DNA of 64,000 nt from contig NC_080043.1 of the NCBI RefSeq assembly GCF_012489685.1, forward strand, positions 10,356,501-10,420,500, in the 5' to 3' direction. This DNA comes from Lotus japonicus (Eukaryota; Streptophyta; Magnoliopsida; Fabales; Fabaceae). Under the pieces are notes generated by a model, which saw nothing but the letters and a program-made list of their open reading frames with translations, did not search any database and was not told the origin of the DNA. Made by a program: the position numbers and the translations under genes. This document shows, one piece after another, positions 45,751 through 57,288 of this stretch; the first letter of the stretch is position 1, and every line of letters begins with the position of its first letter.

Positions 45751-45762
45751 TGGTATCAGAGC
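45751..45762 (+). other. Sirevirus primer-binding site
   Basis: TGGTATCAGAGC, complementary to the initiator tRNA-Met 3' end, lies two bases after the LTR. Confidence 0.95.
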
Positions 45763-45821
45763 GCAAGTTCTGATTACCACACCTAACAGTGTTCAGTGAT
45801 CCGGGCCGGTGTGAAAAACAA

Positions 45822-47640
45822 ATGGCTACCACCATTGAAACGCAAAAAGATGGTTACAATGCAAAGCCTCCTATGTTCGATGGTCAAAGGTTCGAATATT
45901 GGAAAGACATAATAGAAAGTTTCTTTCTAGGCTTTGACGCAGATCTCTGGGATATCATTATGGATGGCTACAAGCGTCCAGTTGATGCTGATGGCAAGAA
46001 GATCTTTAGATAAGAGATGACTGCTGAGCAAAAGAAGCTTTACTCACAGCACCACAAAGCTAGAGCTATTCTTCTTAATGCTATTTCATATGCAGAGTAC
46101 CAGAAGATTACAGATCGTGAGTTTGCTAAGGGTATCTTTGAATCCTTGAAAATGTCCCATGAAGGAAACAAGAAAGTGAAAGAATCAAAGACGTTGTCCT
46201 TGATTCAGAAGTATGAATCCTTCATCATGGAACCTAACGAGTCCATTGAGGATATGTTTTCCAGATTTCAGTTGCTTGTAGCTGGAATAAGACCTCTCAA
46301 CAAAAGCTACACTACAAAAGATCATGTCATAAGGGTTATTAGAAGTCTCCCTGAAAGCTGGATGCCTTTAGTGACTTCAATAGAGCTTACAAGAGATGTT
46401 GAGCGTATGAGTTTAGAAGAACTCATCAGCATACTGAAATGTCATGAACTGAAGCGCTCAGAAATGCAGGATCTGAGGAAGAAGTCTATAGCCTTGAAAT
46501 CTAAATCTGAGAAGTCTAAATCTGAGAAGTCGAAAGCTCTCCGAGCTGAAGTAGAAGAATCTGAAGAAGCATTAGAAGATTCTGATGAAGATGAGCTGAC
46601 TCTGATCTCCAAAAGGCTCAACCGCATCTGGAAGCACAGGCAGAGCAAGTACAGAGGCTCTGGAAAGGCCAAAGGAAAGTTTGAATCCTCATCTGGCCAG
46701 AAGAAGTCCTTAATCAAGGAAGTCACTTATTTTGAATGCAAAGAATCAGGGCACTACAAGAGTGATTGTCCAAAGCTGAAAAAGGACAAGAAGCCAAAGA
46801 AGCACTTCAAAACTAAGAAAAGTCTGATGGTGACTTTTGATGAGTCAGAGTCAGAAGATGTTGACTCTGATGGTGAAGTTCAAGGACTCATGGCTATTGT
46901 CAAAGACAAAGAAGCAGAGTCAAAAGATGCAACTAACTCTGAATCAGCATCAGAGGAAGATCCTAACTCAGATGATGAAAATGAGGTATTCGCTTCTTTC
47001 TCAACCTCTGAACTAAAACATGCTTTGTATGATATTATGGATAAGTATAACTCTTTATTGACTAAGCATAAAAAGTTGAAAAAGGATTTCTCTGCTACTT
47101 CTAAGACTTCTGTTGAACATGAGAAAATGATTTCGAAAATGAAAAATAATAATCATGCGTTAGTAAATTTTAACTCTGTGCTTAAGAACCAGATTGCTAA
47201 GTTAGAAAAAGTGGTTGCTTGTGATGCCTCTGATAGTAAGAATGAATCTAAATATGAAAAATCCTTTCAAAGATTCCTAGCTAAAAGCGTAGACAGAAGC
47301 TTGATGGCTTCAATAATCTATGGCGTAAGCAGAAATGGAATGTATGGCATTGACTATTCTAGACCCAGTAGAAATGAGTCTCCTATGCCTAAGGCTAAAT
47401 CCTTATATGAACATTTTGCACCCTCTGGTACTATATTACCTAAACCTTTACTTGTTAAAGTTGCTGACCCCCCTCTCAAAAAGAGAACCTTCTCCATGTC
47501 TAAATACCATGCTAAAATTCTTTTACACCATCATGTTAAGAAACCCAAGGTGATCAGAACCTCTGAGGTAACTAACAAGAGAGGACCCAGAAAGTGGGTA
47601 CCTAAGGATAAGATTATCTATGTTGCAGATATCCTTGATC
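45822..47640 (+). pseudogene. Sirevirus gag (one stop, damaged zinc knuckle)
   Basis: The likely start is ATG at 45822 (MATTIETQKDGYNAKPPMF). The N-terminal domain has FDGQRFEYWKD. An in-frame TAA at 46011-46013 breaks it; the same frame continues from 46017. The retrotran_gag/UBN2 core (LKMSHEGNKKVKESK) is followed by the zinc knuckle near 46727-46770, which reads YFECKESGHYKSDC. The first cysteine of the CCHC is replaced by tyrosine, so zinc binding should be impaired. After it come Lys-rich and acidic Ser/Glu/Asp segments and a coiled coil (about 47040-47230). The frame is lost near the protease: this frame runs on to 47732 as an artefact, while the protease is read one register away. Confidence 0.9.
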
Positions 47641-50600
47641 GCTCCACTGAAACACCAATCATGGTATCTGGACAGTGGATGCTCGCGTCACATGATGGGA
47701 GAAAGGTGTATGTTCCAAGAGCTAAAACTTAAGCCTGGAGGCGAAGTTGGCTTTGGTGGCAACGAGAAGGGTAAAATTGTTGGTACTGATACTATTTGTG
47801 TTGATAGTAGTCCATGCATTGATAATGTTCTATTGGTAGATGACTTAACTCACAACTTATTGTCTATAAGTCAATTAGCTGACAAGGGTTATGATGTTAT
47901 TTTCAATTAAAAGTCTTGCAGGGCTGTAAGTCAGATCGATGGCTCTGTTCTGTTTAACAGCAATAGGAAGAACAACATTTATAAGATCAGATTATCTGAG
48001 TTGGAATCTTAGAATGTGAAGTGTCTTCTTTCTGTTAATGAGGAGCAATGGGTATGACATAGACGGTTAGGACATGCCAGTATGAGAAAGATTTCTCAGC
48101 TGAGTAAGCTCAACCTTGTCAGGGGCTTACCCGCTCTGAAGTTCTCTTCAGATGCTCTTTGTGAAGCATGTCAGAAAGGCAAATTCACAAAAGTCTCGTT
48201 TAAGGCAAAGAATGTTGTCTCAACCTCAAGGCCGTTGGAACTTCTGCATATCGACCTGTTTGGACCAGTGAAAACTGAGTCTATAGGTGGCAAAAGATAT
48301 GGGATGGTCATTGTTGGCGACTATAGCCGCTGGACATGGGTAAAATTTCTATCCTGCAAGGATGAGTCTCATTCTGTGTTCTCTACCTTCATTGCCCAAG
48401 TGCAAAACGAGAAGGCTTGTAGGATTGTGCGTGTCAGAAGTGATCATGGTGGAAAGTTTGAGAATGACAAGTTTGAGAGTCTGTTTGATTCCTATGGAAT
48501 TGCACATGATTTCTCTTGTCTCAGAACTCCTCAACAAAATGGGGTTGTTGAGAGAAAGAACAGAACTCTTCAGGAGATGGCTAGAATTATGCTCTAAGAA
48601 ACTGGCATGGCAAAGCACTTTTGGGCAGAGGCAGTAAACACAGCATGTTACATTCAGAACAGAATCTCTGTGAGACCAATTCTGAATAAGACTCCTTATG
48701 AATTGAAGAAGAATATAAAACCCAACATTTCTTATTTTCATCCTTTTGGTTGTGTTTGCTATGTTCTAAACTCTAAGGATAGATTGCATAAGTTTGATGC
48801 TAAATCTTCTAAATGTCTTTTACTTGGTTACTCTGATCGATCTAAAGGTTTCAGATTTTATAATACTGATGCTAAAACTATTGAAGAATGTATTCATGTT
48901 AGATTTGATGATAAGCTTGACTCTGATCAGTCAAAGGTAGTTGAAAAGTTTGCAGATTTAAGTATAAATGTTTCTGATAAAGGCAAAGCTCCAGAGGAAG
49001 CTGAGCCAGAGGAAGATGAACCAGAAGAAGCTGGTCCCTCTGATTCACAGTCTCAGAAGAAGAGCAGAATCATTGCGTCTCATCCTAAGAAATTGATTCT
49101 GGGTAACAAAGATGAACCAATTAGAACCAGATCAGCCTTCAGACCCTCTGAAGAGACTCTGCTCAGTCTGAAAGGATTGGTGTCCTTAATTGAACCCAAG
49201 ACAATTGATGAAGCTCTTCAAGACAAGGACTGGATTCTGGCTATGGAAGAAGAACTGAATCAATTTTCCAAGAATGATGTTTCGAGCCTAGTGAAGAAAA
49301 CTCAAAGCGTTCACGTGATTGGAACCAAATGGGTTTTCAGAAACAAGCTGAATGAGAAAGGAGATGTAGTCAGAAACAAGGCAAGGCTAGTTGCTCAAGG
49401 CTACAGTCAGCAATAAGGAATAGACTATACTGAAACGTTTGCTCCGGTAGCAAGACTGGAAGCTATCAGACTACTGATCTCATTCTCAGCGAATCACAAC
49501 ATAGTTCTTCATCAGATGGATGTTAAGAGTGCCTTCCTAAATGGTTACATCTTAGAGGAAGTCTATGTTCATCAACCTCTAGGTTTTGAAGATGAGAAGA
49601 ACCCTGACCATGTTTTCAAATTGAAGAAATCTCTCTATGGTCTGAAGCAAGCTCCCAGAGCATGGTATGAGAGACTCATCTCATTCCTTCTGGAAAATAA
49701 GTTTGTAAGGGGTAAAGTATATACAAATCTCTTTTGCAAAACTTACAAAGATGATATCTTAATTGTGCAAATTTATGTTGATGATATTATATTTGGATCT
49801 GCTAATCCATCTCTATGCAAAGAGTTTTCTGAGATGATGCAGGCTGAATTTGAAATGAGTATGATGGGAGAACTCAAGTACTTTTTGGGTATACAAGTTG
49901 ATCAAACACCAGAAGGAACGTACATCCATCAGAGCAAGTACACTACAGAACTTCTGAAGAAGTTCAACATAACAGAATCTACAATTGCTAAGACTCCAAT
50001 GCATCCTACATGCATCCTGGAGAAAGAAGATGCAAGTGGTAAAGTTTGTCAGAAGCTCTATCGTGGTATGATAGGATCACTTCTATACTTAACTGCATCT
50101 AGGCCAGATATTCTGTTTAGTGTTCATCTATGCGCTCGTTTCCTATCAGATCCGAGGGAAACCCACTTAACTACTGTTAAGAGGATCCTGAGATATCTGA
50201 AAGGTACCACTAACCTTGGCTTGATGTATAAGAAAACATCAGAGTATAAGCTTTCAAGTTACTGAGATGCTGATTATGCTAGAGATAGAACTGAGAGAAA
50301 AAGCACTTATGGAAATTGTCAATTTCTAGGAAGTAACTTAGTCTCATGGGCAAGCAAGAGGCAATCAACCATTGCACCACTGCAGAGGCAGAATATATCT
50401 CAGCAGCCATAAGCAGCACTCAGATGCTCTGGATGAAACATCAGCTAGAGGATTATCAAATCCTTGAGAGCAACATCCCAATCTATTGTGATAACACTGC
50501 TGCAATTTCACTGAGTAAGAATCCTATCTTACACTCAAGGGCAAAACATATTGAGGTAAAGTATCATTTTATTAGAGATTATGTTCAGAAGGGCGTACTT

Positions 50601-50717
50601 CTTCTGAAATTTGTTGATACTGACCATCAATGGGCAGATATCTTTACAAAGCCCTTAGCAGAGGATAGATTTAGTTTTATTCTGAAAAATCTGAATATGG
50701 ACTTTTGTCCAGCATGA
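47640..50717 (+). pseudogene. Sirevirus pol: protease, integrase, reverse transcriptase, RNase H
   Basis: Protease WYLDSGCSRHMMG lies near 47658-47696. A run of stops follows (47908-47910, 48010-48012, 48055-48057). The integrase zinc region has HRRLGH and CEACQKGK. The core shows the DDE residues in HIDLFGP, VRSDHGG and VVERKN. A stop at 48595-48597 and another at 49414-49416 leave the frame unchanged. The reverse transcriptase from about 49320 has MDVKSAFLNG, LYGLKQAPRAWYE and the catalytic YVDD (residues 87-90 counted from 49516). The RNase H is hit by a TGA at 50263-50265 next to its first DADYA motif. A small deletion near 50360-50375 then shifts the frame into TAEAEYISAA, and the end reads DIFTKPLAEDRF. 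Each motif is well preserved, so inactivation is recent relative to the old copia host. Confidence 0.93.
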
Positions 50718-50737
50718 AGATGGATCAGAACCTCTGG

Positions 50738-51130
50738 TGTAACATCCTGATCTGACGACTGGCCTCACGGTAACAACACGAGTCTTTTCAATGCGTTTTG
50801 TCCTCACTCACGCATTTCCCGGGAAAACTTCCCAGGAGGTCACCCATCACGATATTACTCCAAGGCAAGCACACTTAACCATGAAGTTCTTATCAGTTGG
50901 GCTCCCGAAAAGAAGTTGCAACTTGTTGTTATGGGTAGTACAATCAAATCATATATGCCCTCCTCAACTGTATAGTCCATCCCTACACAGTCTCGGAATA
51001 CCTCTTGTTCGGGTGTGAGATCGGTTCAGTCATGTGCCCCTCAGCCTAGAAGCCTGCCAGGAGCCGCTCCTTGTCTGTGCCTCACTGCACCGGCGATCAC
51101 TCCCCGCCCTCGTCGGCCCCGGGTGTCACA
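50738..51130 (-). repeat. Cassandra 3' LTR
   Basis: Plus strand from tgtaacatcctg to ccgggtgtcaca. It is the 3' LTR in the element's orientation. Confidence 0.95.
50818..50920 (-). other. 5S rRNA-derived segment, left LTR
   Basis: The minus strand carries the 5S phrases GTTAAGTGTGCTTG (box A region), GATGGGTGACC (intermediate element) and TCCTGGGAAGT (box C), in 5S order and spacing. The remaining 5S sequence has drifted, so it is not a functional 5S gene. Confidence 0.9.
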
Positions 51131-51186
51131 GGCCCACCAACTTCCGCTTGGTTCATCCCCGAACCACACCGTACTGGGAGAGGTCG

Positions 51187-51198
51187 GCTCTGATACCA
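51187..51198 (-). other. Cassandra primer-binding site
   Basis: The minus strand reads TGGTATCAGAGC, two bases from the LTR end. Confidence 0.93.
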
Positions 51199-51200
51199 AT

Positions 51201-51593
51201 TGTAACATCCTGATCTGACGACTGGCCTTACGGTAACAGCACGAGTCTTTTCAATGCGTTTTGTCCTCACTCACGCATTTCCCGGGAAAACTTCCCAGGA
51301 GGTCACCCATCACGATATTACTCCAAGGCAAGCACACTTAACCATGAAGTTCTTATCAGTTGGGCTCCCGAAAAGAAGTTGCAACTTGTTGTTATGGGTA
51401 GTACAATCAAATCATATATGCCCTCCTCAACTGTATAGTCCATCCCTACACAGTCTCGGAATACCTCTTGTTCGGGTGTGAGATCGGTTCAGTCTTGTGC
51501 CCCTCCGCCTAAAAGCCTGCCAGGAGCCGCTCCTTGTCCGTGCCTCACTGCACCGGTGATCACTCCCCGCCCTCGTCGGCCCCGGGTGTCACA
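51201..51593 (-). repeat. Cassandra 5' LTR
   Basis: Same ends as its partner. The primer-binding site follows it on the minus strand. Confidence 0.95.
51281..51383 (-). other. 5S rRNA-derived segment, right LTR
   Basis: Identical to the left copy, with box C complement at about 51291-51301, the intermediate element at 51301-51311 and box A near 51327-51342. In Cassandra these can act as an internal polymerase III promoter. Confidence 0.9.
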
Positions 51594-51700
51594 TCTGGCT
51601 ACGATGCTTCTCTATCAGAAGATGTCTAGTTCAGAAGGTAACTTTATCAGAGGTCAAGTACCCATTGGTGCTTACTCTGAAGCTGAGACAGTAAACGTGT

Positions 51701-52821
51701 TGTAAGATCAAGTTTTGATCATGTAGTACAACTCTATGTTTTGATGATTACAAGTGAACGTTTTAGTATGAACAATTATGATACTCTAACGTGTTTTCTG
51801 AGTATGTTCATGACAGGCTCTGACCTTGATATAATCTCACACAAATCAGAAGCACTTTGCTTAAAGAGTGACCCTAGCAACGCTTTCGCAATCTCTATGT
51901 TCAAACTGAACAGTAGAAAAGCTTCAGAAGATCTGAAGAGAGTCAAGCTCTGATGTGGACTCAACTCACTTGAACTTCTGAAGATCCAGACGTTCTGATA
52001 ACTCAGACACTCTGAAGGTCAGAAGCTCAGATGATTTAGAAGTTTCTGAAGATCCAGAAGCTGAAAAGTGTAGTCTATGAAGCCCAGAAGCAAACTGGCT
52101 CTGAAGACAAAGTACTTCTCCTCTGAGTTCAGAATCAGAAGATACAACGGTCAGAGGATCCATGCTTCCCTCTGACTCTGATCAACAAGTTTCACAAGTT
52201 CCAACACGAAGCATTCCTCTGATCAGAAGTCAACAAAGTTAAAGGTCACGTCACTGTCCAAAGTACAAAAGCAAGTGTACTATCCTGACGACCTAACCTA
52301 ACATTCTCAGCCACAGCAGAAGCTGGAAATCCCAGATCTGCCCTCCAACGGTAGCATTCTCATGCAATGCTCAAACCCTAATCATTGGAGTATATATAGA
52401 GTCTGAAGACTGAAAGATGTTGTTGTAAGAAACTTATACGCGCAAGCAATATTCAAATCTTCTTAGCAATCTTTCTTCATCGAATTCATTGTGTTTACTA
52501 TAAGCTTTTCAGAAGCAATCTCTTTGTAAACAATATCTTTTGAACAGTTGTTTAGTTTTACCTTTAAGAGATCTAGGTTGATCGGATCCTAGAGAAGACT
52601 AAGAGAGTGAATCTTAGTGTGAGCTAAGTCAATGTATTGTTAGTCACTTGTAGGTTTCAAGTGCAGTTGTAACAAATCTCTGATTAGTGAATTGCCTTCA
52701 TTCTAAGAAGGAAGAAATCACCTTCACTGGTGGACTGGACTAGCTTGAGTGATTCATCAAGTGAACCAGGATAAAATCCTTGTGTGCTTTTCTCACCTCT
52801 TATGTTAAGCACTTTACTTGT
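51701..52821 (+). repeat. Extra, 3'-truncated Sirevirus LTR inside the element
   Basis: It matches the flanking LTRs from their first base (TGTAAGATC) to 'aagcactttacttgt', then stops, lacking about the last 105 bp. It has the segment deleted from the 5' LTR, so it is not a simple copy of that LTR. No polypurine tract precedes it and no primer site follows. It lies between pol and the env-like ORF, where intact Sireviruses have no LTR. Confidence 0.93.
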
Positions 52822-53117
52822 TATAATACATCGTTCCTTGTGCCCGTGCTGACAATCTGTTGTAATGAGTGTAGATGTGCTTCTCTCCACCGTGTGATAT
52901 GTGTATTAACTGTTTGTAATGATGTCTTTAACTTTTGACCGTTGATTTTACTTTGCTTTTTAATCAACAACGGTTACCTTCTAAAACCACTACGCACACA
53001 CGTTTCCCATCACTTTCGGTTTTACCTTCTCTCTCCTGCTTTTGCAAAACCCTTATCTTCTTTAATTCTCTCTCGCTTTCAACCTCTTCTCTTCTACCCG
53101 AACCTTCATCCTCCACA
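52822..53117 (+). other. Leader between the extra LTR and the env-like ORF
   Basis: Non-coding, ending in a CT-rich stretch just before the likely start at 53118. A frame is open from 52935, but its Ser/Leu/Phe-rich content looks like translated leader. Confidence 0.45.
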
Positions 53118-55873
53118 ATGGTGAATCAAGAAAGAGCTGACTCCGGTGACAAGTCTGATTCCGCCGATGGAAGAGTTTTTCCCAATTTGGTTGTGGGTCT
53201 TCCAACTGGGCAAGTAGGTCCTATTCTGCGTTCTCGTTCGACCGAGAATGCCCAACATGAAGTGCAAGATGCTGAAGATGTTGTCCCACTCTCACAGAGA
53301 CAATGTGTGGTTACCTGCTGCTTTGCTCCCGAAGAACTCCAGGTTCTTGCCGAATGGAAATTTGATTTTGATGTCATTGCTGCAAATGGGTTTGACCTGC
53401 GTCCTGAGATTCAAGCACAAGGCTGGGAAGGGTATTTTCAAAGAATCAGTGGTCCTGTGTATGATAAGCTTGTGAAGGAATTCTGGAAACACGCAGATTG
53501 CAATGAGCACCAAGTGGTATCCTTCATTCTGGGAAAAAGGATCATCATAACTGAGAAAACAATTGCAAGGCTTCTGGGTCCAGAATCAAGCAAGGGCTAC
53601 GGATTTCAGTTGCAAGAATCAAAGGTCTCAACCAACACCAAGGAGAAAGTCAACATGGCTCTCTACTCTACATGGAAGCCAGGAAAGAATGATTGCAAGA
53701 CCAAGGAGCTTCACCCTGATTTGAGAATCTGGCACAAGATTCTTCTGCACTGCATCAACCAAAGACCAAAGGGAAGCTCTCCTGATTACATCAACTTCAC
53801 CCAGAAGGTGTTGTTGTTCTTTGTCAAAGACCACAAGAAGGTGTGCCTGCCTTACTTCCTCTTCTCCTATCTAAAGGAGTGCATCAAGAAATCCAGAACC
53901 ACCGCCTCACCAAAATCTGCCATAAAATACATACCTTTTGGTAGTTTGCTCTCTGACTTCTTTGTGGAAAGCAAATTGGTGCATGCCCTGCGAAGGTTGG
54001 GATGTTATGAAGACTTGACAACAATAGCTGGAGATACTTTCAATGCCAAATCTTTGAAAGAATGGGCATGATTGAAACCAAAGCTGATTCCAGCACTGCT
54101 GAAGGAAGGCCAAGGAAAAGGATTCCTCTAAAGGACTATCCTCTCTGGTCCAAGGATGATGATCTAGAGGCAATTAGATACTATCTTGAGGATCTGAAGC
54201 AGCAAGGCTTTGAGATTGATCTGAACCAATTCTTCAGAAATCTCCAAGAGCCTCCGAACTTTGAGTCCCCAAGGAAGAAGAAGACCAAGAGGAAGCAAGT
54301 TGAAGCATCTGAGGAGAAGGATCCCTCTGATGGTGATGACAACGATGATAATGATGCTCCACCGCCTAAGAAGAAGGCTAAGAAGGTCAGGATTGCACCT
54401 CAAGTAGTTATCGTGGAAACTACTCAGGAACAAGTTAGACCTGCACCCTCCATCAGAGTCACACGATCTGCAGCAAGAGCTTCAAGTAAGTTTGCTGCCC
54501 TTTCTGATGATGATTTAAATTTGCTTTATGCAACCCTTGATGCAACCAATCCTGAACCATCACCAATTCATCAACAAACCTCTCACCCTTCACCCCCTAG
54601 AGACTCCTTCTTTCAACCTACCATTGAGGAAGAACCCCTTTGGAAAATGCTTCAACCCAACAAACCCTCTGCCTCCACTACACCTATAATTCTTCCATAC
54701 CATTCAGAAACCTCTGAACCACAACCCTCTGAACCACAAACCTCCGCACCACAAGCCTCTGAACCTCAAGACTCTGATAAAACCACTACCAATCCACAAT
54801 CACGTCATCCATCTGATCGTGACAACCTCTCTCCTATTCCATCTGTAGCCTTTCCCACAAATTTTCCATTTTCTTCTCCATCCAACAAGTCAGAAGCCAC
54901 TAGGCAATTCTTTCAAATTGCTAGAGAAATGCTCTCTGAAATCCCTGAGCATTTCATCAATGTTCCTAGTCCTCGCTGCTACCCTGGACCTAGGCCAGAA
55001 CCTTTGGTTCCTCCTGACTTTCCCATCCAGGCAATCCTTATTGCCTCAATGCCTCCTCCTCCTCCTCCTCTTTAAGAGAATGCTGAGTCAGTCTCCAACC
55101 ATTCACCAGATAACACACAGAATCCTGAGACTGAAACTCTTCAACCAAACCCTGAGACCAATAACTCTACACATCAAACTCAGCAGATTGGTTCTCCCTC
55201 TGAAGTTGCCAGCAGCAACCACTCCTCATCACCTGAACCAAACCTTTCTCTTATTCCCTATACTTACTCTGGACCAACCACCCTTCTTGACTGCATCAAT
55301 GCATTTAATCATGAAGCATCATTAAGGATCAGCAATGTGCATGGTCGCACTGACCTAAGTGCAAGTCCAGACCTGGTTGTTGAAGAATGGGAACGTCTGT
55401 GTTCTTGGATGGTTAACCAAGTTCCTCTGATGATGGGGTTTCTCAACTCTGAAAAGGCAAAATGTGTTGAAGCTGCTACCCAACGTCTCAGACGAAGAGA
55501 GCTTCTGGCTGAACAACAGATAAGGGAAAAACTCTATTATGGTTTTGAAGAAGCACGAAAGAAGAAAGAACAAGAAGAAGAAGCTGCAAGGATTGAAGAA
55601 GAGCAACGTGAAGCTGCAAGGTTTCAAACTCTGGAACAAGTTGCTCACCTTCAAGCTGAAGCTGAGGCTCTCAGAAATAAAGCTTTTAGCATTATTCCAG
55701 TTGCTTCTGCATCAGGTCAAGCTTCTTACTCTGATCAAGCTACAACATATGTTCCACCTCAGTCAGATTCTAGGATTGATCTCATTGAACAACGCATTGA
55801 CTCTCATGATGCCATTCTTCAAGAGATAAAGCAGATGTGCACAGAGCTTCTACGGAGAACACCCAATCCTTAG
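53118..55873 (+). pseudogene. Sirevirus env-like ORF (frameshift and stop)
   Basis: The likely start is ATG at 53118 (MVNQERADSGD); the frame is open from 52935, so an upstream start is possible. Part one (to about 54065) has a globular region with CCFAPEELQVLAEWKFDFD and SFILGKRIIITEKTIARLLG, typical of the plant 'transposon protein' ORF that follows pol in SIRE1-like elements. A frameshift near 54060 joins part two, which is Lys/Glu-rich then Pro/Ser/Thr-rich. A TAA at 55073-55075 is followed in the same frame by part three. Part three has a long coiled coil (about 55480-55680; EEARKKKEQEEEAARIEEE) and a heptad-like end. A viral-type fusion function has never been shown for these ORFs and none is implied here. 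The role is unknown. Confidence 0.85.
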
Positions 55874-56102
55874 ATTTTAGGAACTCTCTCTTCTTATATA
55901 TTTTTATCTGTTTTCATTTCTTTGTTTTAATTTTCTTTCTTTTTAAACTATGTTTTCTTCTCTTTACTTTTTATGTTATGTTTTTCTATTACATTTCCCA
56001 TTATGTGTTGCATATTAGTTGTTCATCATAAAATATTTTAATATTAACCAACAAACAACCGCTTTTTATTCATGGTAATATCATTCATTTGCATCGTTAC
56101 AA

Positions 56103-56492
56103 TTAAAAAGGAGGATTTCTTCTCAAGCTCCTACATTCTCGATGCATCGCTGCTTTCTCTAGCTCCAGACGATGCTGCTCATATTCCATACGACTCAAGG
56201 TCAGACGAAGCTCCTGCTTCTCCGGACCCTCTGCCATGGACACCAGTGCGTCCCCCACTTCTTATCTCCTCACCATGTTATCCAGCTCCCGCTGGAAAAG
56301 GTCTTGTAGCTTTTCTACAAAGACAAGGAAGCCTCTGAGGATTGTGTCCATTTCTGGACTCAGATCCATTTCCAAGAGCTGGTTGGTCAGATCATACACT
56401 GTTGGCTCCTCTGGATGGCGAATATTAAAGAACAAACTTTCATCAAATGCCTTCCTCCTCAGCTCTTCGATACAATCTATGTAGGAAGCCAT
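56103..56492 (-). pseudogene. Antisense ORF between env-like ORF and 3' LTR (one stop)
   Basis: On the strand opposite to all other Sirevirus genes, a frame starts at ATG 56492 (MASYIDCIEELRRKAFDES) and runs 76 codons to a TAG/TAA-type stop at 56262-56264. It then stays open 52 more codons in the same frame to TAA at 56103-56105. Composition is protein-like throughout: amphipathic, with Leu/Glu/Arg heptads (LFQRELDNMVRR, then after the stop LRLTLSRMEYEQHRLELEK), which predicts a coiled coil. No known domain is recognised. The plus-strand frames over the same DNA look like shadows. Possible roles are a structural partner of gag or the env-like protein, or antisense control; both are guesses. 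Confidence 0.6.
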
Positions 56493-57274
56493 TGCTAGTT
56501 GTGTTCTTCTGTATCTGGGATGTGAAGACTGTTATGCTTTAACCGCTATTTTTAAGCTCAATTCAGTCTCCAGACGTTAATGCTGAAGCTGTTTCTCGAG
56601 GATAAGTTATTGGTAACTGAAGCTTCTCTTTACTCATGTGGCCGGTGGTAAACGTTCTGCATATGCATTAACTCATTTCATTAATTCGCTAATTTCTTTT
56701 TCTTCATTAATTCCTTCTCCATCTTTTTGAAACTTAGACCTTCTCTAAGGAGGAGTACCTTGTACTTCAAGCTAAGTTTTTCACACCCCAAACTTTTTGC
56801 TTATGACAAAAAGGGGGAGTATAACCCAGTGTTTTTGATTTGTAAGTTGTGTTAGTGTGATTTCTTTTTCTTTTGGAGAATTTAAGAGTTCCACCTTTAT
56901 GACCATAGATGTGTCACTGGGCAAATACAAGGAATACATTTTCACTTCTTCTGAAGTGATATTGGTTAACTCTGATACCTTACTCTACTCATGACTCTGA
57001 ATACTTATACGCTCTGATTATTTCATTTCATCTATGTCATGCGTTTTCACTCTGAACTTTTCTATTATTTAGCTCAGAATCTAGATATCACTAACGTTTT
57101 CATTAAGTCTTAGATTCAGGGGGAGCTAAGCTCAGAATCAAGCTGTGACTTGGATTCAGAATGAGCAAAATAAACCATTCACATCAGGATAAGTCTATTT
57201 TTATTCTCTAAACTCTGAGTGAATTCAGTTTATTGTTTAAGACTTGTTCATAAATACTTGGTTTTGTCATCATC
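56493..57274 (+). other. Sirevirus 3' untranslated region
   Basis: No plus-strand ORF. The minus strand has an AT-rich TTAAAAATAG about 75 bases upstream of the antisense start that could serve as a TATA element. 'ctctgaatac'-type phrases near 56995-57180 resemble the LTR short repeats. Confidence 0.5.
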
Positions 57275-57288
57275 AAAAAGGGGGAGAT
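57275..57288 (+). other. Sirevirus polypurine tract
   Basis: AAAAAGGGGGAGAT directly precedes the 3' LTR. A second tract, aaaaagggggag, occurs at 56807-56818. Confidence 0.92.

Larger units (their letters stand above)
50738..51593 (-). mobile_element. Complete Cassandra TRIM, perfect TSD
   Basis: Two 393-bp LTRs (50738-51130 and 51201-51593) enclose a 70-bp interior. On the minus strand the order is LTR, primer site TGGTATCAGAGC, interior, purine-rich tract, LTR. The 5-bp repeat tctgg flanks it (50733-50737 and 51594-51598). Each LTR holds a 5S rRNA-derived segment, the defining trait of Cassandra. The LTRs differ at seven positions, 98.2% identity. It has no coding capacity and depends on proteins of other LTR elements. 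It sits just after the Sirevirus RNase H. Confidence 0.96.

Noticed and set aside
50818..51383. Two 5S rRNA genes
   Set aside because: Only the internal control region and nearby bases match 5S rRNA; they lie within Cassandra LTRs and the rest has diverged.
54164..54433. Minus-strand ORF antisense to the env-like gene
   Set aside because: It is the complement of a Lys/Pro-rich coding stretch and has shadow-like Leu/Ile composition. Unlike the frame at 56103-56492, its sense strand is clearly coding.
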